Shown here piece after piece: positions 28,247 through 35,866 of a stretch of 64,000 nucleotides of DNA (position 1 is the stretch's first letter; each line of letters starts with the position of its first letter). The stretch lies in assembly GCA_017945845.1 (NCBI GenBank), contig CP072828.1, forward strand, positions 620,001 to 684,000, written 5' to 3'. The notes under the pieces were generated by a model that did not search any database, was not told the DNA's origin, and saw only the letters and a program-made list of their open reading frames with translations. Made by a program: the position numbers and the translations under genes. Source of the DNA: Carnobacteriaceae bacterium zg-C25 (GTDB lineage: Bacteria > Bacillota > Bacilli > Lactobacillales > Aerococcaceae).

Positions 28247-29034
28247 TTTTGAAAGACGGAAATGCCGGCTTGTTGCAATGCGGAAATGTATTTTTGGTAA
28301 AAGGCATCTTTTTTTTCGACTGACTCTTCATATGATGTAAATAAACCGACTGAATAATACAATGCACCACTTGGTGTCGTCTGCAACCCTAATAAAGTTG
28401 GGATAACACCACCGCTTAAAACATCTGCATCTGAAGCGTTTACGTTTTTAATAATCTTTTCGATGTCAAAAGCTTGAGAAGTATCGGTAATAAACAAGTT
28501 AATTAAAGTACGTGTGTGATGGCGGGTTAGATTTTTAACGATGGTAATTTCTTTGTTGCGAATAAAGTAGGTAGCACCATCTAACCCTTCAATTGTCGTT
28601 AAACGTAGTCCAATGGATGTCACGCGTCCTTCGATGTTTGAAATGATGACATAATCGTCAATATCGAATTGTTTTTCCATTAAAATAAAGACACCGTTCA
28701 CTAGGTCGTTGACAAAGCTTTGAGCGCCTAACCCGATAATCAATCCGGCAATACCGGCTCCGGCAACAAGAGTTGCCATAGGGACACCTAAAATGGATAA
28801 TATAATATATCCAGTAATAAAATATAAAACGTAGTGTGCTAGACTTTCAAACAAATGACGTAACGTGTCGTAGCGTTGTTGAGACATGCCATGTGGGCGT
28901 ATCATTTTTTTAGTTGATTTTTTGATTAGGTTAAGAACAACGTGGTTCAAAAATAAAAATACTAGTAACGTAATTAAAATAAAGAATAAACGCCACAGGA
29001 TAATTGTGGCAATTTCAGACCAATTAACTGACAT
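28243..29034 (-). CDS. mscS: Small-conductance mechanosensitive channel (MscS family)
   Basis: The 263 residues have three N-terminal membrane helices. The third is the pore helix with the Gly/Ala pattern GAGIAGLIIGLGAQSFVNDL, and the beta domain follows (FDIDDYVIISNIEGRVTSIG). MscS channels open at high membrane tension to release osmolytes on osmotic down-shock. AAAAGGAG precedes the start. It is a monocistronic - strand gene with its own promoter, convergent with leuS-DUF1294. Confidence 0.94.
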   Translation of the reverse strand: MSVNWSEIATIILWRLFFILITLLVFLFLNHVVLNLIKKSTKKMIRPHGMSQQRYDTLRHLFESLAHYVLYFITGYIILSILGVPMATLVAGAGIAGLIIGLGAQSFVNDLVNGVFILMEKQFDIDDYVIISNIEGRVTSIGLRLTTIEGLDGATYFIRNKEITIVKNLTRHHTRTLINLFITDTSQAFDIEKIIKNVNASDADVLSGGVIPTLLGLQTTPSGALYYSVGLFTSYEESVEKKDAFYQKYISALQQAGISVFQK

Positions 29035-29061
29035 ATAAACTCCTTTTCATAGCGTGCTCAT

Positions 29062-29091
29062 ATTGTATCAAGTTTTTTGCTTGCTTGTAAA
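29062..29091 (-). promoter_or_regulatory. Promoter of mscS
   Basis: On the - strand TTTACA (29091-29086), an 18-base spacer and an extended -10, TGA-TACAAT (29067-29062), lie 28 bases from the start codon. Confidence 0.65.
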
Positions 29092-29136
29092 CTCTCAAAG
29101 TTGTAAAATAAAACTATTATTTTAATAGAGGTCAGT

Positions 29137-30372
29137 ATGAAAATAGCATTATTTACAGATACGTACTTTCCACAGGTGAGTGGAGTGGCAACGTCCATTA
29201 AAATTTTAAAAGAAGAATTAGAATCACAGGGACATTCTGTCGTTATTTTTACGACGACTGATCCTGATGCGCCGGAACATGAAGAAGGTATCGTTCGTAT
29301 TGCTAGCATTCCGTTTCTATTTTTTACAGATCGCCGTATGGCGATTGGTGGGATGTATAAAGCGATGCACATTGCAAAAGAAGAAAAATTTGATTTGGTG
29401 CATACGCATACAGAATTTGGCATGGGTTTAATCGGAAAATATGTGGCTTATCGATTAAAAATTCCAAGCGTACATACGTATCATACAATGTATGAGAAGT
29501 ATTTGCATTATATTGCCAATGGCCACCTTGTAAAACCAACACACGTGAAATGGTTGTCACATTATTTCTGTAATCATACATCTGGTGTAATTGCGCCGGG
29601 CGATCAAATGGCAGAGATTTTAAAAAGCTATCATATTGATACGCCGATTCAAACAATCCCGACAGGTGTACCGATTCCAGAATACAATCGCGAACTGCGC
29701 TCTCAAATGCGTAAACAGTTAGACGTTTCAGATGATGAAATTATTTTATTGTCATTGTCTCGTGTCGCTAAAGAAAAAAGTATTGATGTGTTGATTGACG
29801 CGATGCCAGAAGTGTTGAAAAAGCACGGGTATTCTCGTTTAGTGATTGTTGGAGATGGTCCAGAAAGACAAGCTCTTGAACAACAAGTGAAACGCTTAAA
29901 TCTTGAAGATTGTGTAACGTTTACGGGCGAAATTAATCATAGTGATGTGTTTAAATATTATCAAATGGCAGATGTATATATCAACGCCTCACAAACAGAA
30001 ACACAAGGGTTGACGTATTTAGAAGCGTTAGTGAATCAATTGCCTGTGGTGGCTAAGAAAAATGATTATTTATCAAGCATTATTACGGATAAATCAATGG
30101 GTCAGTTGTATAATGACATTGCTGACTTGCCAAAAACAATTTGTGAGTATATTTCGTATTTAAATAATAGTGCACCAACAACACAAGAAAAACGTGATGA
30201 ATTATTGTATGATATTTCAGCAAAACATTTTGGTGAAATGGTATATGATTTTTATACACAAGCGATTGCTTCATATGCTACAAAACAAACCAATACTGAA
30301 AATCCAAAATCGTTGTTAAACCGCATTTACTTTAAACAATGGTTTTCACGAAAAAATAAAGATGAAGAATAA
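29137..30372 (+). CDS. Family 4 glycosyltransferase, probable diacylglycerol glucosyltransferase
   Basis: The 411 residues form a GT-B enzyme of family GT4. The N-terminal domain has FTDTYFPQVSGVATS and HTHTEFGMGLIG, and the C-terminal domain has SLSRVAKEKSIDVLIDA, IVGDGPER and the nucleotide-binding E-x7-E site SQTETQGLTYLEAL. These are the signatures of the 1,2-diacylglycerol 3-glucosyltransferases that make monoglucosyl-diacylglycerol, the lipoteichoic acid anchor in Lactobacillales. The lipid acceptor is inferred from similarity. A second GT often adjacent in this pathway is missing. The C-terminus ends with a basic stretch that could bind the membrane. Confidence 0.85.
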   Translation: MKIALFTDTYFPQVSGVATSIKILKEELESQGHSVVIFTTTDPDAPEHEEGIVRIASIPFLFFTDRRMAIGGMYKAMHIAKEEKFDLVHTHTEFGMGLIGKYVAYRLKIPSVHTYHTMYEKYLHYIANGHLVKPTHVKWLSHYFCNHTSGVIAPGDQMAEILKSYHIDTPIQTIPTGVPIPEYNRELRSQMRKQLDVSDDEIILLSLSRVAKEKSIDVLIDAMPEVLKKHGYSRLVIVGDGPERQALEQQVKRLNLEDCVTFTGEINHSDVFKYYQMADVYINASQTETQGLTYLEALVNQLPVVAKKNDYLSSIITDKSMGQLYNDIADLPKTICEYISYLNNSAPTTQEKRDELLYDISAKHFGEMVYDFYTQAIASYATKQTNTENPKSLLNRIYFKQWFSRKNKDEE

Positions 30373-30373
30373 T

Positions 30374-30394
30374 GTGATGTCGTTTTGACATCAC
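30374..30394 (+). other. Hairpin between the glycosyltransferase gene and tRNA-Leu
   Basis: GTGATGTC (30374-30381) pairs perfectly with GACATCAC (30387-30394) over a five-base loop. No T run follows, so it is unlikely to terminate; a 5' processing or stabilising role for the tRNA transcript is possible. Confidence 0.5.
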
Positions 30395-30399
30395 CATAC

Positions 30400-30480
30400 G
30401 CAACCATGGTGGAATGGCAGACACGCTGTCTTGAGGGGGCAGTGGGGAGACCCGTGCGAGTTCGAGTCTCGCTGGTTGCA
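30400..30480 (+). tRNA. tRNA-Leu (anticodon GAG)
   Basis: The acceptor arm GCAACCA (30400-30406) pairs with TGGTTGC (30473-30479), with discriminator A at 30480. The anticodon stem is CTGTC/GGCAG with loop TTGAGGG, and the anticodon GAG is at 30433-30435. A long class II variable arm precedes the T arm (GCGAG, TTCGAGT, CTCGC, 30456-30472). CCA is not encoded, so the cca product must add it. No promoter is evident between this gene and the glycosyltransferase gene. The anticodon matches the CTC specifier of the leuS T-box. Confidence 0.97.
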
Positions 30481-30488
30481 TTATTGCA

Positions 30489-30775
30489 GCCGTTCGAACG
30501 AAGTGAGTTACGGATGTAATATGGGACGGAGAATCACGGAGTGATTTGAGTACCAATCCTTGCATCTCGAAGAGATGAAGCCGTTCGAACGAAGTGAGTT
30601 ACGGATGCAGTATGGGACGGAGAAGTACGCAGTACTTCGAGTACCAGTCCTTACATCTTCAAAGAAGATGAAGCCGAACGAATACAGTGAGTTACGGATG
30701 CAAAGGGATAGAAAATCCCATAGTGATTTGAGTACCAGTCCTTACATCTTCAAAGAAGATGAAGCTGAACGAACG
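30489..30775 (+). repeat. Three tandem ~92-nt structured repeats downstream of tRNA-Leu
   Basis: Units run 30489-30579 (91), 30580-30672 (93) and 30673-30763 (91), with the first bases of a fourth to 30775. Each has a CCG...ACGGATG segment, a GGGA(C/T) segment, a small hairpin, GAGTACCA and TCC, then a CATC...GATG hairpin. The first hairpin is AATCAC/GTGATT in unit 1 but GAAGTAC/GTACTTC in unit 2; the last is CATCTC/GAGATG in unit 1 and CATCTTC/GAAGATG in units 2 and 3. Both arms changed together, which suggests selection for RNA structure. An 85-codon open frame across it from TTG 30560 looks like a by-product. Confidence 0.8.
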
Positions 30776-30801
30776 TATTTTACAAATTTAAAAATCAATC
30801 C

Positions 30802-30829
30802 AAAAAACCGTCTGTAAGGATGGTTTTTT
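30802..30829 (+). terminator. Terminator after tRNA-Leu and the tandem repeats
   Basis: AAAAAACCGTC (30802-30812) pairs with GATGGTTTTTT (30819-30829) with one G-T pair. It suggests that the tRNA and the repeats lie on the same transcript. Confidence 0.85.
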
Positions 30830-30864
30830 CTGTTGCAAATCATTTTTATTTTTCAACACTTTTA

Positions 30865-30893
30865 TAGACAGAACGCAATATTTATTTTAAAAT
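30865..30893 (+). promoter_or_regulatory. Promoter of psuK-psuG
   Basis: TAGACA (30865-30870), a 17-base spacer and TAAAAT (30888-30893) predict a start near 30900. Confidence 0.65.
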
Positions 30894-30901
30894 ATAAGCA
30901 A

Positions 30902-30920
30902 ATGTTTCTTTTTGAAACAT
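30902..30920 (+). promoter_or_regulatory. Perfect palindrome, probable operator of psuK-psuG
   Basis: ATGTTTC (30902-30908) and GAAACAT (30914-30920) form a perfect inverted repeat around five T, right after the predicted transcript start. The helix-turn-helix part of the psuK product could bind it as an autoregulator; this is inference. Confidence 0.5.
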
Positions 30921-30943
30921 ATGTTTGAAGAAAGGGGTAAGCT

Positions 30944-32050
30944 ATGAACGATAATGAGCAACTTGTTTTTGAGTTGATTAAAAATAATCCGTTTATTTCA
31001 CAACAAGAAATAGCTGATGTTGTTGGGTTATCACGTCCTGCAATTGCCAATATGATTTCATCGTTAGTGAAAAAAGGATTTATTTTAGGTAAAGCCTACA
31101 TTGTCAACCGTACTGAAACGGTTGTGTGTATCGGTGCAGCCAATGTTGATAAAAAAATTAAAACGACACATCGTCTACAGCCGTACACGTCTAATCCTGT
31201 AACATCAATGACATCAATCGGTGGTGTTTGTCGAAATGTAGCGGAAAACTTAGGTCGATTAGGTCAAGAGGTTGTTTTAATTTCTGTTGCTGGAAACGAT
31301 TCAGAATGGGCGTACATTAAAGAATTGTCCAGTCCGTTTATGGATACTGAAGCAGTTGTGACAATTGAAGGGCAGTCTACAGGCACGTACACCGCGTTAC
31401 TAGATAATGACGGCGAAATGTATTTGGGTCTTGCAGATATGTCTGTTTATGACGCACTAACACCTGACGTATTAAGTAAGCAATCACAATATTTACAACA
31501 AGCCAAGTGCATTGTGATGGATTTAAATTGTCCGAAAGAATCAATTGAATACATTTGTTCGTTTGCGAAAAAACATGAGATACCACTTATTTTAATTACG
31601 GTTTCTGAACCAAAAATGGAACGAATGCCAGATGATTTAAGCGCCGTAAAATGTTTAATTACCAACGTTGGTGAAACCTGTGCGTTTTTCAAAACGACGT
31701 TAGAAACCGATGAAGATTATGAACGTATCGTGCGACAATGGCAATCATTAGGTGTTGAAACGGTGGTCTTAACACAAGGGGCAAAGCGTATTATTGCAGC
31801 GAATAAAGCGATTCATTGGTACGATGTTAAAGCACTAGACGGCAATCAAATTGCAGATGTTACGGGAGCAGGTGATTCGTTTACAGCGGCGTTTATTGAC
31901 TCCTATTTAAATGAATCACATACAATGGACGATCATGTGTTAGCGGGAATGACGAACGCGTATCATACCATTCAAGTGTATCAAACGGTAAGACAAAATT
32001 TAACAAAAGACAAATTATTAGAAGAAATCAAGGAGTATCGTAATGAATAA
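30944..32050 (+). CDS. psuK: Pseudouridine kinase with N-terminal helix-turn-helix domain
   Basis: In this 368-residue protein residues about 1-60 form a winged helix-turn-helix (QQEIADVVGLSRPAIANMIS). The rest is a PfkB/ribokinase fold with GGVCRNVAENLGRLG near residue 90 and the anion-hole signature DVTGAGDSFTAAF near residue 305. It is assigned as pseudouridine kinase because psuG overlaps its end by eight bases. The pair phosphorylates pseudouridine and then splits the C-C glycosidic bond. AAAGGGG precedes the ATG. The fused DNA-binding domain suggests it also regulates its own operon. Without psuG the sugar specificity could not be read. Confidence 0.88.
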   Translation: MNDNEQLVFELIKNNPFISQQEIADVVGLSRPAIANMISSLVKKGFILGKAYIVNRTETVVCIGAANVDKKIKTTHRLQPYTSNPVTSMTSIGGVCRNVAENLGRLGQEVVLISVAGNDSEWAYIKELSSPFMDTEAVVTIEGQSTGTYTALLDNDGEMYLGLADMSVYDALTPDVLSKQSQYLQQAKCIVMDLNCPKESIEYICSFAKKHEIPLILITVSEPKMERMPDDLSAVKCLITNVGETCAFFKTTLETDEDYERIVRQWQSLGVETVVLTQGAKRIIAANKAIHWYDVKALDGNQIADVTGAGDSFTAAFIDSYLNESHTMDDHVLAGMTNAYHTIQVYQTVRQNLTKDKLLEEIKEYRNE

Positions 32051-32960
32051 ATATATTGTATTATCACAAGAAGTTCAAGAAGGTATGGCTAAAGGATTGC
32101 CAGTAGTTGCGTTAGAATCAACGATTATTTCACATGGTATGCCGTATCCCAAAAATGTTGAAATGGCACGCACAGTAGAACAAATTATTCGTGACAATGG
32201 AGCAGTACCAGCGACAATCGCTATTATTGATGGAAAAATTCGAGTTGGGTTATCAAACGAAGAGTTAGAAATGTTTGGTAGTTCAAAAGGTATCGCCAAA
32301 GTATCACGTCGTGATATGGCGGATGTATTAGCGTCTGGTAAATTAGGAGCAACAACTGTAGCAACAACGATGATTGGTGCAGAATTAGCGGGCATTAAAT
32401 TTTTTGTTACCGGTGGTTTAGGAGGTGTTCATCGTGGTTGGGAAACAACGTTGGATATTTCTGCGGATATGGATGAATTTGCGCAAACAAATGTAACTGT
32501 CATTTGTGCTGGAGCGAAATCGATTTTAGATTTACCAGCAACTTTGGAATATTTAGAAACAAAAGGTGTACCAGTGATTGGTTACCAAACGAAAAATTTA
32601 CCAGCGTTCTTTACGCGCGATAGCGGTTTGAAGTTGCCGTTAAGTGCAGATTCTTTAGAACACATTGCCAACATGATTCGTACGAAGTGGGAATTAGGTC
32701 TTGAAGGTGGTGTTGTGGTAGCTAACCCAATTCCAGTAGAACACGCAATGGATCCTGCTTACATTGATGGTATTATTGAAAAAGCTGTAAAAGAAGCTGA
32801 AGAACAAGGTATTGTCGGTAAAGATATTACACCGTTCTTATTGGGTAATATTGTTGAAAAAACAGGCGGTAAAAGCTTAGAAGCCAATATCAAATTGGTT
32901 GAAAACAATGCACGTGTCGGTGCGCAATTAGCCGTAGAATATTTTAAAAACAATGCATAA
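32043..32960 (+). CDS. psuG: Pseudouridine-5'-phosphate glycosidase
   Basis: The 305 residues show PsuG family segments: VALESTIISHGMPYPKN near the N-terminus, RRDMADVLASGKLGATTVATTM, FVTGGLGGVHRG, and NPIPVEHAMD near the C-terminus. The enzyme reversibly cleaves pseudouridine-5'-phosphate to uracil and ribose-5-phosphate using a bound metal and a catalytic lysine. The ATG overlaps psuK by eight bases with AAGGAG inside psuK. No pseudouridine transporter lies in the operon, so uptake must be encoded elsewhere or the substrate comes from RNA turnover. Confidence 0.96.
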   Translation: MNKYIVLSQEVQEGMAKGLPVVALESTIISHGMPYPKNVEMARTVEQIIRDNGAVPATIAIIDGKIRVGLSNEELEMFGSSKGIAKVSRRDMADVLASGKLGATTVATTMIGAELAGIKFFVTGGLGGVHRGWETTLDISADMDEFAQTNVTVICAGAKSILDLPATLEYLETKGVPVIGYQTKNLPAFFTRDSGLKLPLSADSLEHIANMIRTKWELGLEGGVVVANPIPVEHAMDPAYIDGIIEKAVKEAEEQGIVGKDITPFLLGNIVEKTGGKSLEANIKLVENNARVGAQLAVEYFKNNA

Positions 32961-32977
32961 ATGATAAAAAAAGCACG

Positions 32978-33006
32978 AAAAGCCCTAGATGAAAGGGCTT
33001 TTTTTG
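32978..33006 (+). terminator. Terminator of psuK-psuG
   Basis: AAAAGCCCT (32978-32986) pairs with AGGGCTTTT (32994-33002), followed by further T. Confidence 0.93.
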
Positions 33007-33031
33007 CATTTATATGAAAATATGATATAAT
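33004..33031 (+). promoter_or_regulatory. Promoter of the LysM-cmk unit
   Basis: An extended -10, TGA-TATAAT (33023-33031), with TTGCAT (33004-33009) 16 bases upstream of TATAAT. Confidence 0.65.
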
Positions 33032-33069
33032 CTAAAAATAAAAAATAAATCGTTCTTTATGGAGGAAAC

Positions 33070-33822
33070 ATGGAAAACAACGATTATGATAAAAATTTAC
33101 ATGATCAAGATACGGTAATTGATGAGCCTTGGTCATATCAATTTGAAAACGAAGAAGAAGAGCAAACAACACGTGCTTCACGTCATACAAAAACAAAAGA
33201 ATCGGGATTATATAGTAAAATTATCTTTACTGTATTTGGATTAATTGTTGCTGTGATTGCTGTTTGGGCATTAATGCGCGGTTTGAATTTAATCGGTGGA
33301 ACAAGTCAACAAGGTTCAACAACACCTGCAGTTCCAAAATTAGTTTTACAATCTCAAACCACGACAACAGCACCTTCATCAAAAGCAGATGAACAAAGTA
33401 CATCAAGTACACAAGCTAATCAATCAAGCAGCACACAATCAACAACAAGTGCAACGAATAACGCAAGTACGCAAGGGACATATACCATTGTTTCTGGAGA
33501 TAGCGCGTATTCAATCGCATCAAATCACGGCATGACCGTTTCAGAATTTTACGCATTGAATGGTTTTTCAGAATCAACATTGTTATTACCTGGACAAACT
33601 GTAAAAGTATCGTCAGGAAGCACAACATCAAGTCGTACAAATACGACAACACCTGCTACAAATAACACTAGTGTTGGAAGTTATACTATCCAATCTGGAG
33701 ATTCTATTTATAGTATTGCTGAATCTCATGGTATGACCCCATCAGAGTTTAAACAATTGAATGGTTTAACCGATGATTCATTGTTATTGCCTGGTACTGT
33801 TGTGAAGGTAAATGTGAACTAA
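33070..33822 (+). CDS. Membrane-anchored protein with two LysM domains
   Basis: The 250-residue protein has an acidic cytoplasmic start (about 1-50) and one membrane segment (IIFTVFGLIVAVIAVWALM). A long Ser/Thr/Gln-rich linker and two LysM domains follow, at about 137-181 (YTIVSGDSAYSIASNHGM) and 200-250 (YTIQSGDSIYSIAESHGM). LysM binds peptidoglycan, so it is anchored in the membrane by its N-terminus and reaches into the wall. No catalytic domain is visible. TGGAGG precedes ATG 33070. It sits before cmk, as the ypbE-like gene does in related Firmicutes. Confidence 0.88.
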   Translation: MENNDYDKNLHDQDTVIDEPWSYQFENEEEEQTTRASRHTKTKESGLYSKIIFTVFGLIVAVIAVWALMRGLNLIGGTSQQGSTTPAVPKLVLQSQTTTTAPSSKADEQSTSSTQANQSSSTQSTTSATNNASTQGTYTIVSGDSAYSIASNHGMTVSEFYALNGFSESTLLLPGQTVKVSSGSTTSSRTNTTTPATNNTSVGSYTIQSGDSIYSIAESHGMTPSEFKQLNGLTDDSLLLPGTVVKVNVN

Positions 33823-34499
33823 TGATGAAGAAGTTAACGGTTGCAATAGATGGACCAGCTTCATCGGGAAAAAGTACAATTGCAAAATTAATTGCAAAAA
33901 AACACCAATTAATTTATTTAGATACGGGTGCGATGTATCGTTGTGTGACACTATTTTGTTTAAATGAAAACATTGATTGTTCAAACGAAGCGCTTGTGAG
34001 TAAGGCGTCTAAAGAGATAGACATTACTTTTCAAAATGACGGTGATACACAACGCGTATTTTTGAATGGGAATGATGTCACAAAAGCAATTCGCGATCAA
34101 AACGTTACGTCACACGTATCGCTTGTATCGTCTTATGAAGCCGTTCGTAAAGAGATGGTTTCTCGTCAACAAAACTACATTCAAGACGGTGGCATTATTA
34201 TGGACGGTCGTGATATTGGAACGGTCGTGATGCCCAATGCCACACTGAAAATTTTTATGATTGCTAGTGCTCGTGTACGTGCCCAACGTCGCTATGACGA
34301 AAACATTGCTAAAGGCATTGTGACAAGTTCGCTAGATGTTTTAGAACAAGAAATTCGTGAACGCGACTTGTTCGATTCAACGCGTGAAGTCACACCGTTG
34401 AAAAAAGCAGAAGATGCCATTGAAATTGACACGACGTCATTAACGATTGATGAAGTAGTGTGTCAAATTTCTAATATGATTAATGCACAAAAAGTCTAG
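33822..34499 (+). CDS. cmk: Cytidylate kinase
   Basis: The 225-residue P-loop kinase has AIDGPASSGKSTIAKL at the N-terminus, YLDTGAMYRCVTL with the substrate-binding region, DGRDIGTVVMPNA and the lid segment ARVRAQRRYDE. It phosphorylates CMP and dCMP. The ATG overlaps the stop of the LysM gene by one base; a second ATG follows directly at 33825. cmk followed by the S1-domain gene and der is a standard Firmicute arrangement. Confidence 0.97.
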   Translation: MMKKLTVAIDGPASSGKSTIAKLIAKKHQLIYLDTGAMYRCVTLFCLNENIDCSNEALVSKASKEIDITFQNDGDTQRVFLNGNDVTKAIRDQNVTSHVSLVSSYEAVRKEMVSRQQNYIQDGGIIMDGRDIGTVVMPNATLKIFMIASARVRAQRRYDENIAKGIVTSSLDVLEQEIRERDLFDSTREVTPLKKAEDAIEIDTTSLTIDEVVCQISNMINAQKV

Positions 34500-34520
34500 T
34501 ATGCTACTAGACTTTTTTTT
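34489..34520 (+). terminator. Terminator of cmk
   Basis: AAAAGTCTAGTA (34490-34501) pairs with TACTAGACTTTT (34505-34516), followed by T. It overlaps the cmk stop codon. Confidence 0.92.
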
Positions 34521-34526
34521 GTATTT

Positions 34527-34535
34527 TGATATACT
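34527..34535 (+). promoter_or_regulatory. Promoter of the S1-domain protein gene
   Basis: An extended -10, TGA-TATACT, lies 77 bases before the start codon. No -35 matches at 17 bases. Confidence 0.55.
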
Positions 34536-34612
34536 AATATTATTGATGTTTGTGAAAACAAACATGCGAAAATTTTATTTATCACAGGTTGTGGTATGGG
34601 AGGATATAATAG

Positions 34613-35794
34613 ATGTCAGAATTTTTAGACGCTTTGAACAGTACGTTAGAAGTTAATGTGGGTGATTTAGTACAAGGAGAAGTGATTACAATTCAAGATA
34701 ACAAACAAGTTATCGTTGGTATTGTAGGTGCTGGTGTTGAAGGTGTTATACCAGCAAAAGAATTATCTGCTACACCAGTTGAAGCACTAGAAGATGTTGT
34801 TTCAGTAGGAGATGTTTTAGATTTAGTTGTTGTGTCAACAATTCGTGAAAAAGAAAACGATGGTGGTAGCTTCTTGTTATCTAAACGTCGTGTAGACGCA
34901 CGTAAAGTGTGGAGCGATATTGAAGCAAAATTTGAAAATGGTGAATTAGTTGAAGGAACCGTTAAAGACGTTGTCAAAGGTGGTTTGGTTGTTGATTTAG
35001 GTGTACGTGGATTTGTACCAGCCTCTTTAGTATCAGACCGTTTTGTTCGTGACTTATCACAATTTAAAGGTCAAACTCTAACATTCCAAATTGTTGAATG
35101 TATCCCTGCTGAAAATAAATTAGTATTGTCACGTAAAGAATTAGTAGCAGCACAAAAAGCTGAACAATTAAGTAAAGCATTAAGCAATATTGAAGCGGAT
35201 ACAGTGGTTGAAGGAACTGTATCACGTCTAACTAATTTTGGTGCATTTATTGATTTAGGTGGTGTCGACGGTTTAGTACACGTATCTGAAATTTCTCATG
35301 CGCACGTTAAAAATCCTGCATCTGTATTAACTGTTGGTGATAAAGTAAACGTTAAAGTTTTATCAGTTGATGAACAAGCTGGACGCGTATCATTATCAAT
35401 TAAAGCAACAACAAAAGCACCTTGGGAAGTTGCCGCAGAACAAATTGCTCAAGGCGATACAGTTGAAGGTGTTGTAAAACGTTTAACAGACTTTGGCGCG
35501 TTTGTTGAAGTGTTACCTGGAGTTGAAGGTTTAGTTCACGTATCACAAATTTCTCATGAACGTGTTAATGTACCAAATGAAGTGTTGACGGTTGGTCAAA
35601 CCATTACAGCACTTGTACAAGAGTTACGTTTAGCTGAACAACGTATGTCATTAAGCATGAAAGCGTTGATTGAGCGTCCTGTACGTGAAGTTGAACAAGT
35701 TGATAGCCAAGAAGATGACTTTGAGTATGTTGCTGATGATACAACTGTAACACTTGGAGATGTTTTAGGCGATCAATTACAAGTTACTGAATAA
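34613..35794 (+). CDS. rpsA: S1 RNA-binding domain protein (ribosomal protein S1 homologue, YpfD type)
   Basis: The 393 residues contain four S1 domains, at about 15-85, 100-170, 190-258 and 275-343. The third and fourth have the classic LTNFGAFIDLGGVDGLVHVSE and LTDFGAFVEVLPGVEGLVHVS forms. Firmicute S1 homologues are shorter than the six-domain E. coli protein and their role in translation initiation is less clear. TGGGAGG precedes the ATG. The C-terminal tail is acidic. It is a single-gene unit between its promoter and the terminator before der. Confidence 0.92.
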   Translation: MSEFLDALNSTLEVNVGDLVQGEVITIQDNKQVIVGIVGAGVEGVIPAKELSATPVEALEDVVSVGDVLDLVVVSTIREKENDGGSFLLSKRRVDARKVWSDIEAKFENGELVEGTVKDVVKGGLVVDLGVRGFVPASLVSDRFVRDLSQFKGQTLTFQIVECIPAENKLVLSRKELVAAQKAEQLSKALSNIEADTVVEGTVSRLTNFGAFIDLGGVDGLVHVSEISHAHVKNPASVLTVGDKVNVKVLSVDEQAGRVSLSIKATTKAPWEVAAEQIAQGDTVEGVVKRLTDFGAFVEVLPGVEGLVHVSQISHERVNVPNEVLTVGQTITALVQELRLAEQRMSLSMKALIERPVREVEQVDSQEDDFEYVADDTTVTLGDVLGDQLQVTE

Positions 35795-35810
35795 TATAAG
35801 TTCATTGGAT

Positions 35811-35851
35811 AAGGGTAATGTCTTCCTATTCGACATTATCCTTGTTTTTTT
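35811..35851 (+). terminator. Terminator after the S1-domain gene
   Basis: AAGGGTAATGTC (35811-35822) pairs with GACATTATCCTT (35832-35843) with one G-T pair, followed by G and seven T. Confidence 0.92.
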
Positions 35852-35866
35852 GAAAGAGGTGAAAAG

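Noticed and set aside
30560-30817. An 85-codon open frame (TTG start) across the tandem repeats after tRNA-Leu
   Set aside because: It has no ribosome binding site, its codons follow the repeat units, and changes between units preserve RNA pairing rather than protein sequence.
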